64,000 nt of DNA, taken from assembly GCA_963846005.1 (NCBI GenBank), contig CAWJUH010000002.1, positions 124,001-188,000 of the forward strand, given 5' to 3'. Positions 50,691-59,818 of the stretch are shown here, piece by piece (the stretch's first letter is position 1; each line of letters begins with the position of its first letter). The position numbers were made by a program, and so were the translations under genes. The stretch comes from CAVSUR01 sp963846005 (GTDB taxonomy: Bacteria; Actinomycetota; Actinomycetes; Streptosporangiales; Streptosporangiaceae). Under the pieces are notes generated by a model. That model was not told where the DNA came from. It worked only from the letters and a program-made list of their open reading frames with translations, and did no database searches.

Positions 50691-50739
50691 TGATCGTGTG
50701 GGATTTTCAGCTCCTGGAACTGAAAATCCCACACGATCA
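50691..50739. repeat. Dispersed palindrome family, copy C
   Basis: Perfect 20-base arms TGATCGTGTGGGATTTTCAG with a 9-base loop. Outer ten bases are identical to those of copy A at 15.1 kb. Located downstream of the dehydratase and the convergent SDR, so it could also act as a terminator. Confidence 0.85.
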
Positions 50740-50769
50740 TGGCGCCCCGGCCTCTCGCGGCCCGGGCGG

Positions 50770-51528
50770 CTAGCGCTGCTGCTCGGTGGGGCGGATCAGC
50801 AGCTCGTTCACCGCCACGTGGCGCGGGCGGGTGACGATGTAGCTGATCGCGTCGGCGATGTCGCCGGCTTCCATCCGCTGGCCGAACTGGTTCCTGATGC
50901 TCTCCAGCACCTCGGGCCGGTTGTGGCCGGCCAGCTCGGTCTCGGTGGCGCCCGGCTCGACCAGGGACACTCGCACGTGCTGCCCGGCCAGCTCCTGGCG
51001 GAGCGACTCGCTGAACGCGCCGACGCCGAACTTGGTCAGCGCGTAGACCCCGTTACCGGTGCGGGCGAACCGGCCCGCCACCGAGCTGATGTTCACCATG
51101 TCGGCCACCTGGCGCGGGCCGTCCGCGGCCGCGCGCTGCAGATGGGGCAGCGCGGCGTGCGCGCAGTACAGCAGGCCGAGGACGTTGAGGTCCACCATCC
51201 GCTGCCACTCGTCCAGCGGCGCCCCGGCGGCCGGGCCGAGCAGCATGACGCCGGCGTTATTGACCAGCGTGTCCAGCCGGCCCAGCTCTGCGGCCGTGCG
51301 CTCGACCGCGGCCTGCGCCTGGCCGGGATCGGCGACGTCGCATTCCAGCACCAGCGCGGTGCCGCCCTCGGCCTCGATCCCGGCGGCCAGCTCTTGCAGC
51401 CGGTCCCGCCGCCGCGCTGCCAGCGCCACCGCCGCGCCGTGCCCGGCCAGCGCGGCGGCCGCGGCCGCCCCGATGCCGCTCGATGCCCCGGTCACCAGTG
51501 CGACCGTGCCCTCCAGTACCGGCTTCAC
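50770..51528 (-). CDS. Short-chain dehydrogenase/reductase
   Basis: 252 residues, classical SDR. TGASSGIG binds the cofactor, ARRRDRL suggests NADP, LVNNAG, catalytic Ser in NISSVAG and YALTK (Tyr, Lys) are all present, with VEPGATET after. Starts at GTG (VKPVLEGTVALVTG); GAGAGG lies upstream. Substrate unknown; the family includes clavaldehyde dehydrogenase-like and 3-oxoacyl reductases. Confidence 0.9.
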   Translation of the reverse strand: MKPVLEGTVALVTGASSGIGAAAAAALAGHGAAVALAARRRDRLQELAAGIEAEGGTALVLECDVADPGQAQAAVERTAAELGRLDTLVNNAGVMLLGPAAGAPLDEWQRMVDLNVLGLLYCAHAALPHLQRAAADGPRQVADMVNISSVAGRFARTGNGVYALTKFGVGAFSESLRQELAGQHVRVSLVEPGATETELAGHNRPEVLESIRNQFGQRMEAGDIADAISYIVTRPRHVAVNELLIRPTEQQR

Positions 51529-51784
51529 CTGATGCCCGCCTCTCTGCCCGCTGGCTCTTGCGCTCAGTCTGCTGCCCGTTGAGCCGGGCCCGCACCAGCA
51601 TGCCGTCCGCCCGGGGGCCGCCCGCTCCCGGGCCGGCCGCTGACCCGCCCCGCGGGCACCACTCCCCGGGCTGAGCCGGCCGGGACCGCGTGGTCCGGCG
51701 ACCTCACCGGCTACGCTGCCGCGATCCGGGAAACTCGCGGCCGGCTGGTCCTGCAGCCGGGCCGCCGGCCGACAGGAGGCTCCG

Positions 51785-52636
51785 GTGAAGTTCGGGATCA
51801 TCTACAACACGGGCCGCTCCGGCACCGGCCCGGCCGCCCTGGCGGCGGTGGCCCGGCAGGCGGAAGAGTCCGGCTTCGAGTCGTTCTACGTGCCCGAGCA
51901 CATCGTCATGTACCCGGGGGCCAAGGCGGGACCGGTCGAGTTCCCCGCCGACCTGGCCGTGGCCGACCCGCTGGAGTGCCTGAGCTTCATCGCGGCCCAC
52001 ACCGAGCAGATCGTGCTCGGCACCGGCGTGCTGCTGCTGCCCTACCACCATCCGGTCGAGCTGGCCAAGCGCCTGGCCACCATCGACGTGCTGTCCGCCG
52101 GGCGGATGCGGCTGCTGACCGTGGGCCTCGGGGTACTGCCCGGCGAGGCGGAGGCGTTCGGGGTCGACTTCGCCGCCCGCGGCCGCCGGGCGGACGAGGC
52201 GATCGACGTGCTGCGGCTGCTGTGGGCCGGCGGGGCCGACGGGGTCAGCTTCGCCGGCGAGCACTTCTCCTTCCGGGACCTGTGCAGCTTCCCCAAGCCC
52301 CACCAGGCCAGCACCCTGCCGGTGCACGTCGGCGGATCGAGCCGGGCCGCGGCCCGGCGGGGCCTGCGCGGCGACGGTTACTTTCCCGGCGGCCGACTGA
52401 CCGCCGCCGAGCGCGCGGAGCAGGTCGCCGTCATGCGGGCCGCCGCCACCGAGGCGGGCCGGGACCCGGACGCGCTGGAATACACCCGCTGGGCGTCGAT
52501 CGACATGGCCCCCGGCGATGTGCAGGAATACGCCAGCCTCGGCGTGACCCGCCTCGTCGTCCCGGTGGCCGGCCCGGACGCGCGCGAGCAGCGCGAGCAG
52601 ATCTCGGCCTTCGCCGCCCGTCACCGCCTCGGCTGA
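51785..52636 (+). CDS. LLM-class F420-dependent oxidoreductase
   Basis: 283 residues, luciferase-like fold: FGIIYNTGRSG, FESFYVPEHIVMYPG, IVLGTGVLLLPYHHPVELAK, MRLLTVGLGVLPGEAEAFG and LPVHVGGSSRAAARR. The pattern matches the TIGR03619-like F420 family. Starts at GTG with AGGAGG 4-5 bases upstream. A different subfamily from the 15.2 kb gene. Substrate unknown. Confidence 0.9.
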   Translation: MKFGIIYNTGRSGTGPAALAAVARQAEESGFESFYVPEHIVMYPGAKAGPVEFPADLAVADPLECLSFIAAHTEQIVLGTGVLLLPYHHPVELAKRLATIDVLSAGRMRLLTVGLGVLPGEAEAFGVDFAARGRRADEAIDVLRLLWAGGADGVSFAGEHFSFRDLCSFPKPHQASTLPVHVGGSSRAAARRGLRGDGYFPGGRLTAAERAEQVAVMRAAATEAGRDPDALEYTRWASIDMAPGDVQEYASLGVTRLVVPVAGPDAREQREQISAFAARHRLG

Positions 52637-52653
52637 CGCGGCGGGCCCGGGCT

Positions 52654-52676
52654 GGCGGCCGGGACTCCCGGCCGCC
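52654..52676 (+). terminator. Hairpin after the F420-type oxidoreductase gene
   Basis: GGCGGCCGGGA and TCCCGGCCGCC pair perfectly around one C, 18 bases after the stop codon. No T-run; probably a GC-type terminator. Confidence 0.55.
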
Positions 52677-52701
52677 ATCAGGCCGCCTGTCCCTGACCTC
52701 G

Positions 52702-52719
52702 CTCAGGGTTGACCCTGAG
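52702..52719. promoter_or_regulatory. Operator-like palindrome
   Basis: CTCAGGGT-TG-ACCCTGAG, perfect 8-base arms, containing TTGACC. It lies 123 bases upstream of the small membrane-protein gene. Could be an operator at its promoter or a second small hairpin. Confidence 0.4.
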
Positions 52720-52841
52720 CCGCGCGGGCGGGCGGGCCAGGGTGCAAATCGGGGCTGATCCCGATCGACCGGGACCGCCCGCGGCGGCAGCCTTGAGTGG
52801 TAAGAGCACATCAGCTTCGAGATGAACGGAAACCGATCACC

Positions 52842-52991
52842 ATGCCCGCCATCATTGCCCTGGTCCTCATCGCCATCGTGGCCCTGGCCGTCCTCAGCCT
52901 GGCCGTGCACATCTTGTTCTCGCCGCTGCTGCTGGTCGTCATCGCCATCCTGGTCCTCCTGATGTTCCGGCGGCGCCGCTCATACCGGTAG
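52842..52991 (+). CDS. 49-residue hydrophobic membrane protein
   Basis: MPAIIALVLIAIVALAVLSL followed by a second hydrophobic segment (LLLVVIAILVLLMF) and the basic end RRRRSYR. One or two membrane helices with a cytoplasmic positive tail. No close family known to me; short proteins of this type accompany many actinobacterial stress genes. Ribosome site weak. Confidence 0.55.
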   Translation: MPAIIALVLIAIVALAVLSLAVHILFSPLLLVVIAILVLLMFRRRRSYR

Positions 52992-53095
52992 CCCCGGAGG
53001 GCCTGGCCTTCGGCCGCGCGCCCGCCGCGCCCGGCCGTGCGGGCCGCCTCGGCCAGGCCAGATCCGCCCCCTGCGCAGCGGATATTCTGAAAGGC

Positions 53096-53440
53096 GTGGA
53101 CAGCCGGGCGAGCGACAAGATCCCCGGCGCCCGGGTGCGCGTCAGCAGGCACGCGCCCGCCGAATCCCCGTCGCAGGCCACGCCGCGGGAATTTCTCGCG
53201 CTGGCCGGCGGAGCGGTCCAGGAAGCCAGGACCGAGGGCTCTGCGCTCGCCCTGGTCGGGCAGCCGCTGCCCTACCAGCCGGGCCGCGCCGAGCGGCGCA
53301 GCGGCGTGCCGGCCGAGGTCATCACCGCCGAGCGGATCCCGAATTCCTGTACCTGCTCGTGGGCGTATTCGCAGGGCAAGCTGACCCTTAAGCACTACAA
53401 CGCGGCCTGCCCGGTGCACCTGGAGATCCTCGGCCGCTAA
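53096..53440 (+). CDS. Conserved-looking hypothetical protein
   Basis: 114 residues from a GTG. The first 75 residues are polar and Ala/Arg-rich; the end, NSCTCSWAYSQGKLTLKHYN then ACPVHLEI, has three Cys and two His and could bind a metal. No signal peptide or membrane helix. Family not recognised. Confidence 0.5.
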   Translation: MDSRASDKIPGARVRVSRHAPAESPSQATPREFLALAGGAVQEARTEGSALALVGQPLPYQPGRAERRSGVPAEVITAERIPNSCTCSWAYSQGKLTLKHYNAACPVHLEILGR

Positions 53441-53519
53441 CGCGGGCGAGTGCCCGCGCCGGGACGTGACGGCGGCAGCCGGTTGACCTGAAGCGGGCTT
53501 GAGCTTGCACACTGGCGGG

Positions 53520-54326
53520 ATGCTGACCGACGACATGCTGGCCGCCTACCTCGACCGCATCGGCGCGCCCGGGCCGCGCGCCCTGGACGCCGGCGCGCTG
53601 CGCGGCCTGCACCGGGCGCACCTGGTGGCGGTGCCGTTCGAGAACCTGAGCATTCACCTGGGCGAGCTGATCTCGCTGGACGAGGCCGACCTGCTCGGCA
53701 AGATCGTCGGCCGCCGCCGCGGCGGCTTCTGCTACGAGCTCAACGGGGCCTTCGGGTGCCTGCTGGAGAGCCTCGGCGCCCGGGTCGGGCGGGTGCCCGC
53801 GCGGGTCTACGGCGACGACGGCCGGCCCGGGCCGCCGTTCGACCACCTGGCGCTGGTGGTGCGGCTGCCGGACGGCACCGGGCCGTGGCTCGCCGACGTG
53901 GGGTTCGGCAGTCACGCCACCTTCCCCCTGCTGCTGGACGGCCGGGCCGGGCAGGCCGATCCGGGCGGCCTGTTCATGCTCGCCGCCGCGCCCAGCGGGG
54001 ACATCGACGTGACCAGGGACGGCCAGCCGCAGTACCGGCTGGAGCTGCGCGAGCGGGCGCTGGCCGACTTCGAGCCGACCTGCTGGTGGCAGCAGACCTC
54101 GCCCCGGTCACATTTCACCAGGTCCGCCGTCTGCTCCCGGCTCACCGAGGACGGCGGCCGGATCTCGATCAGCGACCGCAGGCTGATCCGCACCAGCGCC
54201 GCCGGGGCGCGCACCGAGGAGGACCTGCCCGGTGACCAGGCCGTGCTCGCCGCCTACCGGGATCATTTCGGGATCGGCCTCGACCGGGTGCCCCGCCCCG
54301 CGGCCCGCCGCGACCCGGTGCGCTAA
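53520..54326 (+). CDS. nat: Arylamine N-acetyltransferase
   Basis: 268 residues. Catalytic triad: Cys in GRRRGGFCYELN, His in PFDHLALVV, Asp in LADVGFGSH. The N-terminal helical bundle begins LAAYLDRIGAPGP and VPFENLSIHLG is conserved. Transfers acetyl groups from acetyl-CoA to arylamines, hydrazines or, in actinomycetes, sometimes natural products. The ATG of MLTDDML is used; residues upstream do not match the family. Confidence 0.93.
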   Translation: MLTDDMLAAYLDRIGAPGPRALDAGALRGLHRAHLVAVPFENLSIHLGELISLDEADLLGKIVGRRRGGFCYELNGAFGCLLESLGARVGRVPARVYGDDGRPGPPFDHLALVVRLPDGTGPWLADVGFGSHATFPLLLDGRAGQADPGGLFMLAAAPSGDIDVTRDGQPQYRLELRERALADFEPTCWWQQTSPRSHFTRSAVCSRLTEDGGRISISDRRLIRTSAAGARTEEDLPGDQAVLAAYRDHFGIGLDRVPRPAARRDPVR

Positions 54327-54356
54327 TCCGCCCGCGGCTCTCCCGGGTGTGGCGGG

Positions 54357-54881
54357 TCAGACGGAGGCGAGGTCCAGGCCGGACTTGGTGGCCTTATAGA
54401 CGGCCTCGGCCCGGCTGGTCGCATCCAGCTTGCGCATGATGTTGCGGACGTGGAATTTCACCGTCGTCTCGGACAGGTGCAGGTGCGCGCCGATGCCCCG
54501 GTTGGACAGGCCCGGCGCGACCAGCCGCAGCACGTTCAGCTCCCGGTCGGTCAGCGGCGACCGGGCCCGCGGAGCGTGGATGGAGCGGGCCATGGCGGCC
54601 GCCGAGCGGGAATCGAAGGCACTGCCGCTGGCCGCCACCAGCCGGATCGAGCGGACCAGCTCGGCGGTGTCGACGTCCTTGACCACGTACCCGCAGGCGC
54701 CGTGCTGGACGGCGCTGACCACCAGCGCGTCGTCCGCGAACGTGGACAGCACCAGCACCGACTGACGCTCCACCACTGCCAGCGCCTCGGCCGCGGAACT
54801 GGCCTCCCCGACCACCTCCAGGTCGGGCTCGCGTTCCAGCAGCGACCGCAGCCCCTGGCGCAGGATGGCGTGGTCATCCAC
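54357..54881 (-). CDS. Damaged NarL-family response regulator lacking the phospho-acceptor
   Basis: The frame begins at DDHAILRQGLRSLLEREPDL, passes through EALAVVERQ directly into SVLVLSTFADDALVVSAVQH, and ends in a normal LuxR HTH (LTDRELNVLRLVAPGLSNRG and LHLSETTVKFHVRN). About 30-35 residues that should contain the third beta strand with the phosphorylated Asp are missing in frame. Just upstream, LQIVL plus DDHA would form the first strand if one base were added near 54880. It cannot be a normal phospho-regulator; it may be a decaying gene or a DNA-binding remnant. Confidence is in the family, not in function. Confidence 0.75.
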   Translation of the reverse strand: MDDHAILRQGLRSLLEREPDLEVVGEASSAAEALAVVERQSVLVLSTFADDALVVSAVQHGACGYVVKDVDTAELVRSIRLVAASGSAFDSRSAAAMARSIHAPRARSPLTDRELNVLRLVAPGLSNRGIGAHLHLSETTVKFHVRNIMRKLDATSRAEAVYKATKSGLDLASV

Positions 54882-54895
54882 AGCACGATCTGCAG

Positions 54896-55210
54896 CTGGC
54901 CACCGCCGAGGGCGATGATCACGTCGCTGCCGCTCTTGGCATACCGCTCGTGGGCGGCCTCGATCTCGTGGTCCTTCGGGCTGGGCGTGACCCCGTGGAA
55001 CACCGTCGGCGCCAGCCCGGCTGGCGCAGGTAGGCCAGCACCTCCTCGGTCCAGCCGGCCTCGATCAGCCCCGGGATCGGTGACCAGGAACGGCCGGCGG
55101 GCGCCCAGCCGGGCGGCGCAGTGCCCCACCTCGGCCAGGGCGCCCGGCCCGAAGACGATCTCGGGGGCGTGGAACTTGGCCAGCCGGACCGGAGCCTCGG
55201 CGCCGCCGGG
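54896..55210 (-). pseudogene. Iron-containing alcohol dehydrogenase N-terminal fragment
   Basis: With two compensating one-base corrections (near 55065 and 55020) the strand reads KFHAPEIVFGPGALAEVGHC, RPFLVTDPG, LIEAGWTEEVLAYLRQ, AGLAPTVFHGVTPSPKDHEI and GSDVIIALGGGQ. This is the N-terminal Rossmann-like half of a group III alcohol dehydrogenase, cut off exactly in the GGGS motif, where it runs into the first strand of the response regulator. The iron-binding C-terminal half is missing. Confidence 0.7.
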
Positions 55211-55897
55211 AGCCGCCCGGCGCCCGCCGCGGCCGTCGCGGCGCCGCCGTGCCGGGGTCCGGGCAGCGGGCCGGAACCGCGCCGCGCCAGGCCCAGCCGT
55301 TCGCCGGCCAGCCGCCGCCGAGCGCGGAGTCCTCCACGAGAACGGGCATTACCGGCTCCTGCCCCTGCTGTCGGCGGCGGCCAGACCTGCTGCCAGATCC
55401 CGCGCTCCGGGCGGGGCAGCGGGTTCTCCCTGGAGGCGCCGGAGGGCGTCCGGTTGCCGCCGGCCCGGCGCGGCAGCAAGCCGCAGCCCGGGCCGGCATC
55501 CAGCCCGGCGGCAGGTCTGACTCTGTGCGCTGTCCGGGTCGCCCCGCGGCCAAACTCTTCTTCCTCCCGCGGCCCGTGCGCCATGGTGACCACCGCCAAT
55601 GGCCGGGTGCGCGAGCAAAATGAGATTCTCGCCACACTAGGGACCGGTATGAGACCGCGCCGGTGCCGGGGGAAGCGCCGGCAGTGTTAACCTCTGAGCT
55701 GGGGAAACTTCAGGCGCGGCGCGTGCCGGACCGCCGCTCGCCGGGGCCGGCCGGAAACCGGCGTCCCTTGATTGCCCTGAGCCGAATCGGACAGCATCAA
55801 GAGATGCTGCGGTAACCGCGGATTAACCGGGCAGGTCAGCTGCCTGCGGTAAGCGGATCGTCCGGCCGCGGCGGTGAGTGAAGGCAAGGAGACGGCG
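55211..55897. other. 687-base region without a supported gene
   Basis: Open frames exist on both strands but with poor codon bias and no domain. Part may be the eroded 5' end of the alcohol dehydrogenase gene. The last 200 bases before the PEP carboxykinase gene probably hold its promoter; I cannot assign -35/-10 elements with confidence. Confidence 0.45.
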
Positions 55898-57712
55898 ATG
55901 AGCAGCGCGGAACCCGTCGGTGGCCGGTCGCAGACGAGCAGCCAGGAACTGACGGACTGGGTGGCGGAGATCGCCAGCCTGGCCAAGCCCGAGCGCATCT
56001 TGTGGTGCGACGGCTCGCAGGCCGAATGGGACCGGCTGACCAGCCAGCTCGTCGCGAGCGGAACCTTCACCCGGCTCGACCCGGCCAAGCGCCCCGATAG
56101 CTTCCACTGCGCCTCGGACCCGGGCGACGTGGCCCGCGTCGAGGACCGCACGTTCATCTGCTCCGAGGCCGAGGCCGACGCCGGGCCGACCAACAACTGG
56201 ATCGACCCGAAGGACATGCGCAAGACCTTCGCCGAGATCTTCGACGGCTGCATGCGCGGCCGCACCATGTACGTGATCCCGTTCTGCATGGGCCCGCTCG
56301 GCAGCAGCATCTCCCAGCTCGGCGTGGAGATCACCGACTCGGCCTACGTGGTCACCTCGATGCGGATCATGACCCGGATGGGCACCGCGGCGCTGCGCGA
56401 GATCGAGAAGAGCGGCTCGTTCGTGCGCTGCGTGCACTCGGTCGGCGCGCCGCTGGAGCCCGGCCAGGCCGACGTGCCGTGGCCGTGCAACGAGACCAAG
56501 TACATCTCGCACTTCCCCGAGACCAGGGAGATCTGGTCCTACGGCTCCGGGTACGGCGGCAACGCCCTGCTCGGCAAGAAGTGCTACGCGCTGCGCATCG
56601 CCTCGGTGATGGCCAGGGACGAGGGCTGGCTGGCCGAGCACATGCTCATCCTCAAGCTCACCCCGCCCGGCGGCGAGGCCCGCTACATCGCGGCGGCGTT
56701 CCCGTCGGCGTGCGGCAAGACCAACCTGGCCATGCTGCAGCCGGCCATCCCGGGCTGGAAGGTCGAGACCGTCGGCGACGACATCGCCTGGATGCGGTTC
56801 GGCGCGGACGGCCGGCTGCACGCGATCAACCCGGAAGCGGGGTTCTTCGGCGTCGCGCCCGGCACCGGGATGAAGACCAACGCCAACGCGGTCAAGGCCA
56901 TGTGGGGCAATACGATCTTCACCAACGTGGCCCTGACCGACGACGGCGACGTGTGGTGGGAGGGCCTGACCGAGACCCCGCCCGCGCACCTGACCGACTG
57001 GAAGGGCCGGGACTGGACGCCGGACTCGCCCGAGCCCGCCGCGCACCCCAACTCCCGGTTCACCACCCCGGCCGGCCAGTGCCCGATCATCGCGCCGGAG
57101 TGGGATGACCCGGACGGCGTGCCGATCTCGGCGATCTTGTTCGGCGGCCGCCGGGCCAGTACCGTGCCGCTGGTCATCGAGTCGTTCGACTGGAACCACG
57201 GCGTGTTCCTCGGCGCCAACGTGGCCTCGGAGAAAACCGCGGCCGCGGAGGGCACGGTCGGCGAGCTGCGCCACGACCCGTTCGCGATGCTGCCGTTCTG
57301 CGGCTACAACATGGGGGACTACTTCGCCCACTGGCTGCGGACCGGCCAGCGGCATGACCCCGCCCGGCTGCCGCGGCTGTTCTACGTGAACTGGTTCCGC
57401 AAGAACGCCGATGGCAAATTCGTGTGGCCCGGCTTCGGCGAGAACATCCGGGTGCTCAAGTGGATCATCGAGCGGCTAGACAACAAGGCCGCCGCGGCGG
57501 AGACCCCGATCGGCCTGCTGCCCGCGCCCGGCTCGCTGGACACCGGCGGCTTGCACATCAGCCAGGCGGACCTGGACCTGCTGCTGTCGGTGGACCTCAG
57601 GGCGTGGAGGCTGGAAGCCGAGCACATCCCCGAGCACTTCCGCACCTTCGGCCGTGACCTGCCGGCCGAGCTATGGGACAGCTACTCGGCACTGCTGGAG
57701 CGCCTCGGCTGA
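55898..57712 (+). CDS. pckG: Phosphoenolpyruvate carboxykinase (GTP)
   Basis: 604 residues, the GTP-type enzyme that makes PEP from oxaloacetate in gluconeogenesis. FPSACGKTNLAML contains the kinase P-loop and reactive Cys; YGSGYGGNALLGKKCYALR binds substrate and metal; GRRASTVPLVIESFDWNHGVFLGA and PFCGYNMGDYFAHW are the nucleotide and guanine-binding parts. Length is normal. The ATG of MSSAEPVGG has AAGGAG 7 bases upstream. It fits growth on lactate, acetate or propionate as suggested by the first 11 kb. Confidence 0.97.
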   Translation: MSSAEPVGGRSQTSSQELTDWVAEIASLAKPERILWCDGSQAEWDRLTSQLVASGTFTRLDPAKRPDSFHCASDPGDVARVEDRTFICSEAEADAGPTNNWIDPKDMRKTFAEIFDGCMRGRTMYVIPFCMGPLGSSISQLGVEITDSAYVVTSMRIMTRMGTAALREIEKSGSFVRCVHSVGAPLEPGQADVPWPCNETKYISHFPETREIWSYGSGYGGNALLGKKCYALRIASVMARDEGWLAEHMLILKLTPPGGEARYIAAAFPSACGKTNLAMLQPAIPGWKVETVGDDIAWMRFGADGRLHAINPEAGFFGVAPGTGMKTNANAVKAMWGNTIFTNVALTDDGDVWWEGLTETPPAHLTDWKGRDWTPDSPEPAAHPNSRFTTPAGQCPIIAPEWDDPDGVPISAILFGGRRASTVPLVIESFDWNHGVFLGANVASEKTAAAEGTVGELRHDPFAMLPFCGYNMGDYFAHWLRTGQRHDPARLPRLFYVNWFRKNADGKFVWPGFGENIRVLKWIIERLDNKAAAAETPIGLLPAPGSLDTGGLHISQADLDLLLSVDLRAWRLEAEHIPEHFRTFGRDLPAELWDSYSALLERLG

Positions 57713-57779
57713 CGGCGCGGGCGTTTCCCGCACGGCCGCGCTGTCCGCCGCGGCCGCGCCGGTCCGCAGGGCCGCGCCG

Positions 57780-58559
57780 TCAGGCGGCCCGGCGGTAGGC
57801 CCGGACGGCCAGCGGCCCGAACACCAGCAGGGTGCCGGCCAGCCAGGCCAGGCTCAGCCACAGGTGCGGCTGCAGCGTGGTGCTGCCGGGAATCGGGCCG
57901 AGCGCCAGGTAGCGCATGGTGTCGATGACGATCGTCACCGGCTGGTTGTTCGCGAACGCCTGCAGCCAGCCCGGCATGGACTCGATCGGCACGAACGCCG
58001 AGCTCACGAACGTCAGCGGGAACACCCAGATCAGGCCGAAGGCCTGCACCGACTCCTCGTCCTTGATCGCCAGGCCGATGTAGGCGGACACGCAGCACAC
58101 CGTCAGCCCGAACGCCGTGGCCAGCGCCACCATGCCGATCGCGGGACCGAGCCCGTTCTCGAACCGGAAGCCGACCGCATACGCCACGGCCACGATGACC
58201 AGGATGGTCAGCAGCATCCGGAAGGTGTCGGCGACCAGCCGGCCGGTCAGCACCGCCGAGCGGGCCATCGGCATGGACCGGAATCGGTCCAGCACGCCCT
58301 TCTGGATCTCCCGGGCCAGCGCGATCGCGGTGCCGAACGAGCCGAACGCGGCGGTCTGCCCGATGATGCCGGGCATCAGGTAGTTGACGTAGCCGCCGGG
58401 GATTCCGTGCACCGGGATGGCGCCGCCGAACACGAACTTGAACAGCAGCGTGAACATGACCGGCTGGACCAGCGTGAACACCAGGAACGCGGGGACCCGG
58501 GCCCAGATGACCAGGTTGCGCTGAGTGATGGTGAGCGCGTCGATGACCGCCCAGCGCAT
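57780..58559 (-). CDS. ABC-2 type transporter permease (DrrB-like)
   Basis: 259 residues, six membrane helices; RNLVIWARVPAFLVFTLVQP, VMFTLLFKFVFGG, RFRSMPMARSAVLTGRL and the later ESMPGWLQAFANNQPVT are typical of daunorubicin-exporter permeases. The gene probably starts at ATG 58612, which overlaps the ATPase stop (ATGA) and gives MTAATLPAPG; one missing base in CCCCGGGCGGGTCGG (58575-58595) then shifts to the frame RVGAIGERMRWAVIDALTIT. The ATG at 58559 is the first in-frame start as sequenced. Confidence 0.88.
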   Translation of the reverse strand: MRWAVIDALTITQRNLVIWARVPAFLVFTLVQPVMFTLLFKFVFGGAIPVHGIPGGYVNYLMPGIIGQTAAFGSFGTAIALAREIQKGVLDRFRSMPMARSAVLTGRLVADTFRMLLTILVIVAVAYAVGFRFENGLGPAIGMVALATAFGLTVCCVSAYIGLAIKDEESVQAFGLIWVFPLTFVSSAFVPIESMPGWLQAFANNQPVTIVIDTMRYLALGPIPGSTTLQPHLWLSLAWLAGTLLVFGPLAVRAYRRAA

Positions 58560-58608
58560 CCGCTCGCCGATCGCGCCGACCCGCCCGGGGCCGGCAGGGT
58601 CGCGGCGG

Positions 58609-59637
58609 TCATGACTGCTCCTTTCCGCTCGCGCCGGTCTCGGCCCGGCCGCGCCGTCCGCTCTTCCTGGCCACCTCGTGCTCGGCCGAATGGCCGGTGA
58701 GGGCGAGGAACACGTCGTCCAGGGACGGCCGCCGCACGGCCAGCCCGTCGGTGCTCACGTCGGCGGCGTCCAGCCGCCGCACCGCCTCGACCAGGGCGTC
58801 CGAGCCGCTACTGCCCACTCCGACCGCGACCTGGCCGGTCACCTCGTCCACGTGCGGCTCGGCGTCCGACAGGTTCTTGACCGCGGCGACCGCGGTGGCC
58901 AGCCGGCTGCGGTCGGGCACGCTGAACTCCAGCACGTCGCCGCCGACCCGGTCCTTCAGCCGCTCGGCCGTGCCGGCCGCGATGACCTCGCCCCGGTCGA
59001 TGACCACGATCTCGTCGGCCAGCTCGTCGGCCTCCTCCAGGTACTGGGTGGTGAGCAGCAGCGTGGCCCCGCCCGACACCAGCTCACGGATGATCGCCCA
59101 CATGCCGAGCCGGCTGCGCGGGTCCAGCCCGGTGGTCGGCTCGTCCAGGAACAGCACCGCGGGCGAGGCAATCAGGCTGGCGGCCAGGTCCAGCCGCCGC
59201 TGCATGCCGCCTGAGTAGGTCTTGGCCGCGCGGTCGGCGGCCTCGGTGAGGTCGAAGCGATCCAGCAGCTGGCCGGCCTGCTCGCGGGCCGCGGCGCGCT
59301 TCATATGGTGCAGCCGGCCCATGATCACCAGGTTCTCCCGGCCGGTGAGCTCCTCCTGGATCGCCGCGGACTGCCCCGCGAGGCCGATCCGGCGGCGTAC
59401 CGCGTCGGCCTGGCGCACCACGTCCAGGCCCTCGACCGTCGCCGTCCCGGCGTCCGGCTGCAACAGCGTGGTCAGGACCTTCACCGCGGTGGTCTTGCCC
59501 GCCCCGTTCGGGCCGAGCAGGCCGAGGATGGTGCCCCTGGGCACGGCGAAGTCCACCCCGCGCAGCGCGTGCACCTTGCCGAAGGACTTGTGCAAGCCCT
59601 CGACCAGGATCGCCGGCCCGTCCGGAGTCGTCGTCAC
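58609..59637 (-). CDS. ABC transporter ATP-binding protein (DrrA-like)
   Basis: 342 residues. Walker A GLLGPNGAGKTTAVK, Q-loop LAGQSAAIQEELTG, signature YSGGMQRRLDLA, Walker B AVLFLDEPTTGLDPRSR and H-loop region LLTTQYLEEADELAD. The C-terminal extension LEFSVPDRSRLATAV with PSLDDVFLALTGH is the DrrA-family tail. Starts at GTG (VTTTPDG) with GGAAGGAAG upstream. Forms with the permease an exporter for a hydrophobic drug or lipid. Confidence 0.95.
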   Translation of the reverse strand: MTTTPDGPAILVEGLHKSFGKVHALRGVDFAVPRGTILGLLGPNGAGKTTAVKVLTTLLQPDAGTATVEGLDVVRQADAVRRRIGLAGQSAAIQEELTGRENLVIMGRLHHMKRAAAREQAGQLLDRFDLTEAADRAAKTYSGGMQRRLDLAASLIASPAVLFLDEPTTGLDPRSRLGMWAIIRELVSGGATLLLTTQYLEEADELADEIVVIDRGEVIAAGTAERLKDRVGGDVLEFSVPDRSRLATAVAAVKNLSDAEPHVDEVTGQVAVGVGSSGSDALVEAVRRLDAADVSTDGLAVRRPSLDDVFLALTGHSAEHEVARKSGRRGRAETGASGKEQS

Positions 59638-59818
59638 GGTTCTTCCTTCCCGCGCGCGTGGCCTGGCGCAAGGCAAGGCCGGGTACTCGGGTCGCGCGGC
59701 ACCGATGATGTCCGATCAGCCTGCCTGTGTCACCCGGTTTCCTGCGGCCTGCCTGGGCTGGGCCGCTGACTGCGACCCTAGACGATGGCACCGACAATGG
59801 CCGGATCGGCTCCGGCCC

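Noticed and set aside
55823..57355. A 510-residue open frame antisense to PEP carboxykinase
   Set aside because: Shadow of a highly conserved plus-strand gene with no recognisable protein motif.
57780..59637. ABC exporter as part of an antibiotic cluster
   Set aside because: No biosynthetic enzymes are near; the neighbours are housekeeping or small ligand-binding proteins.
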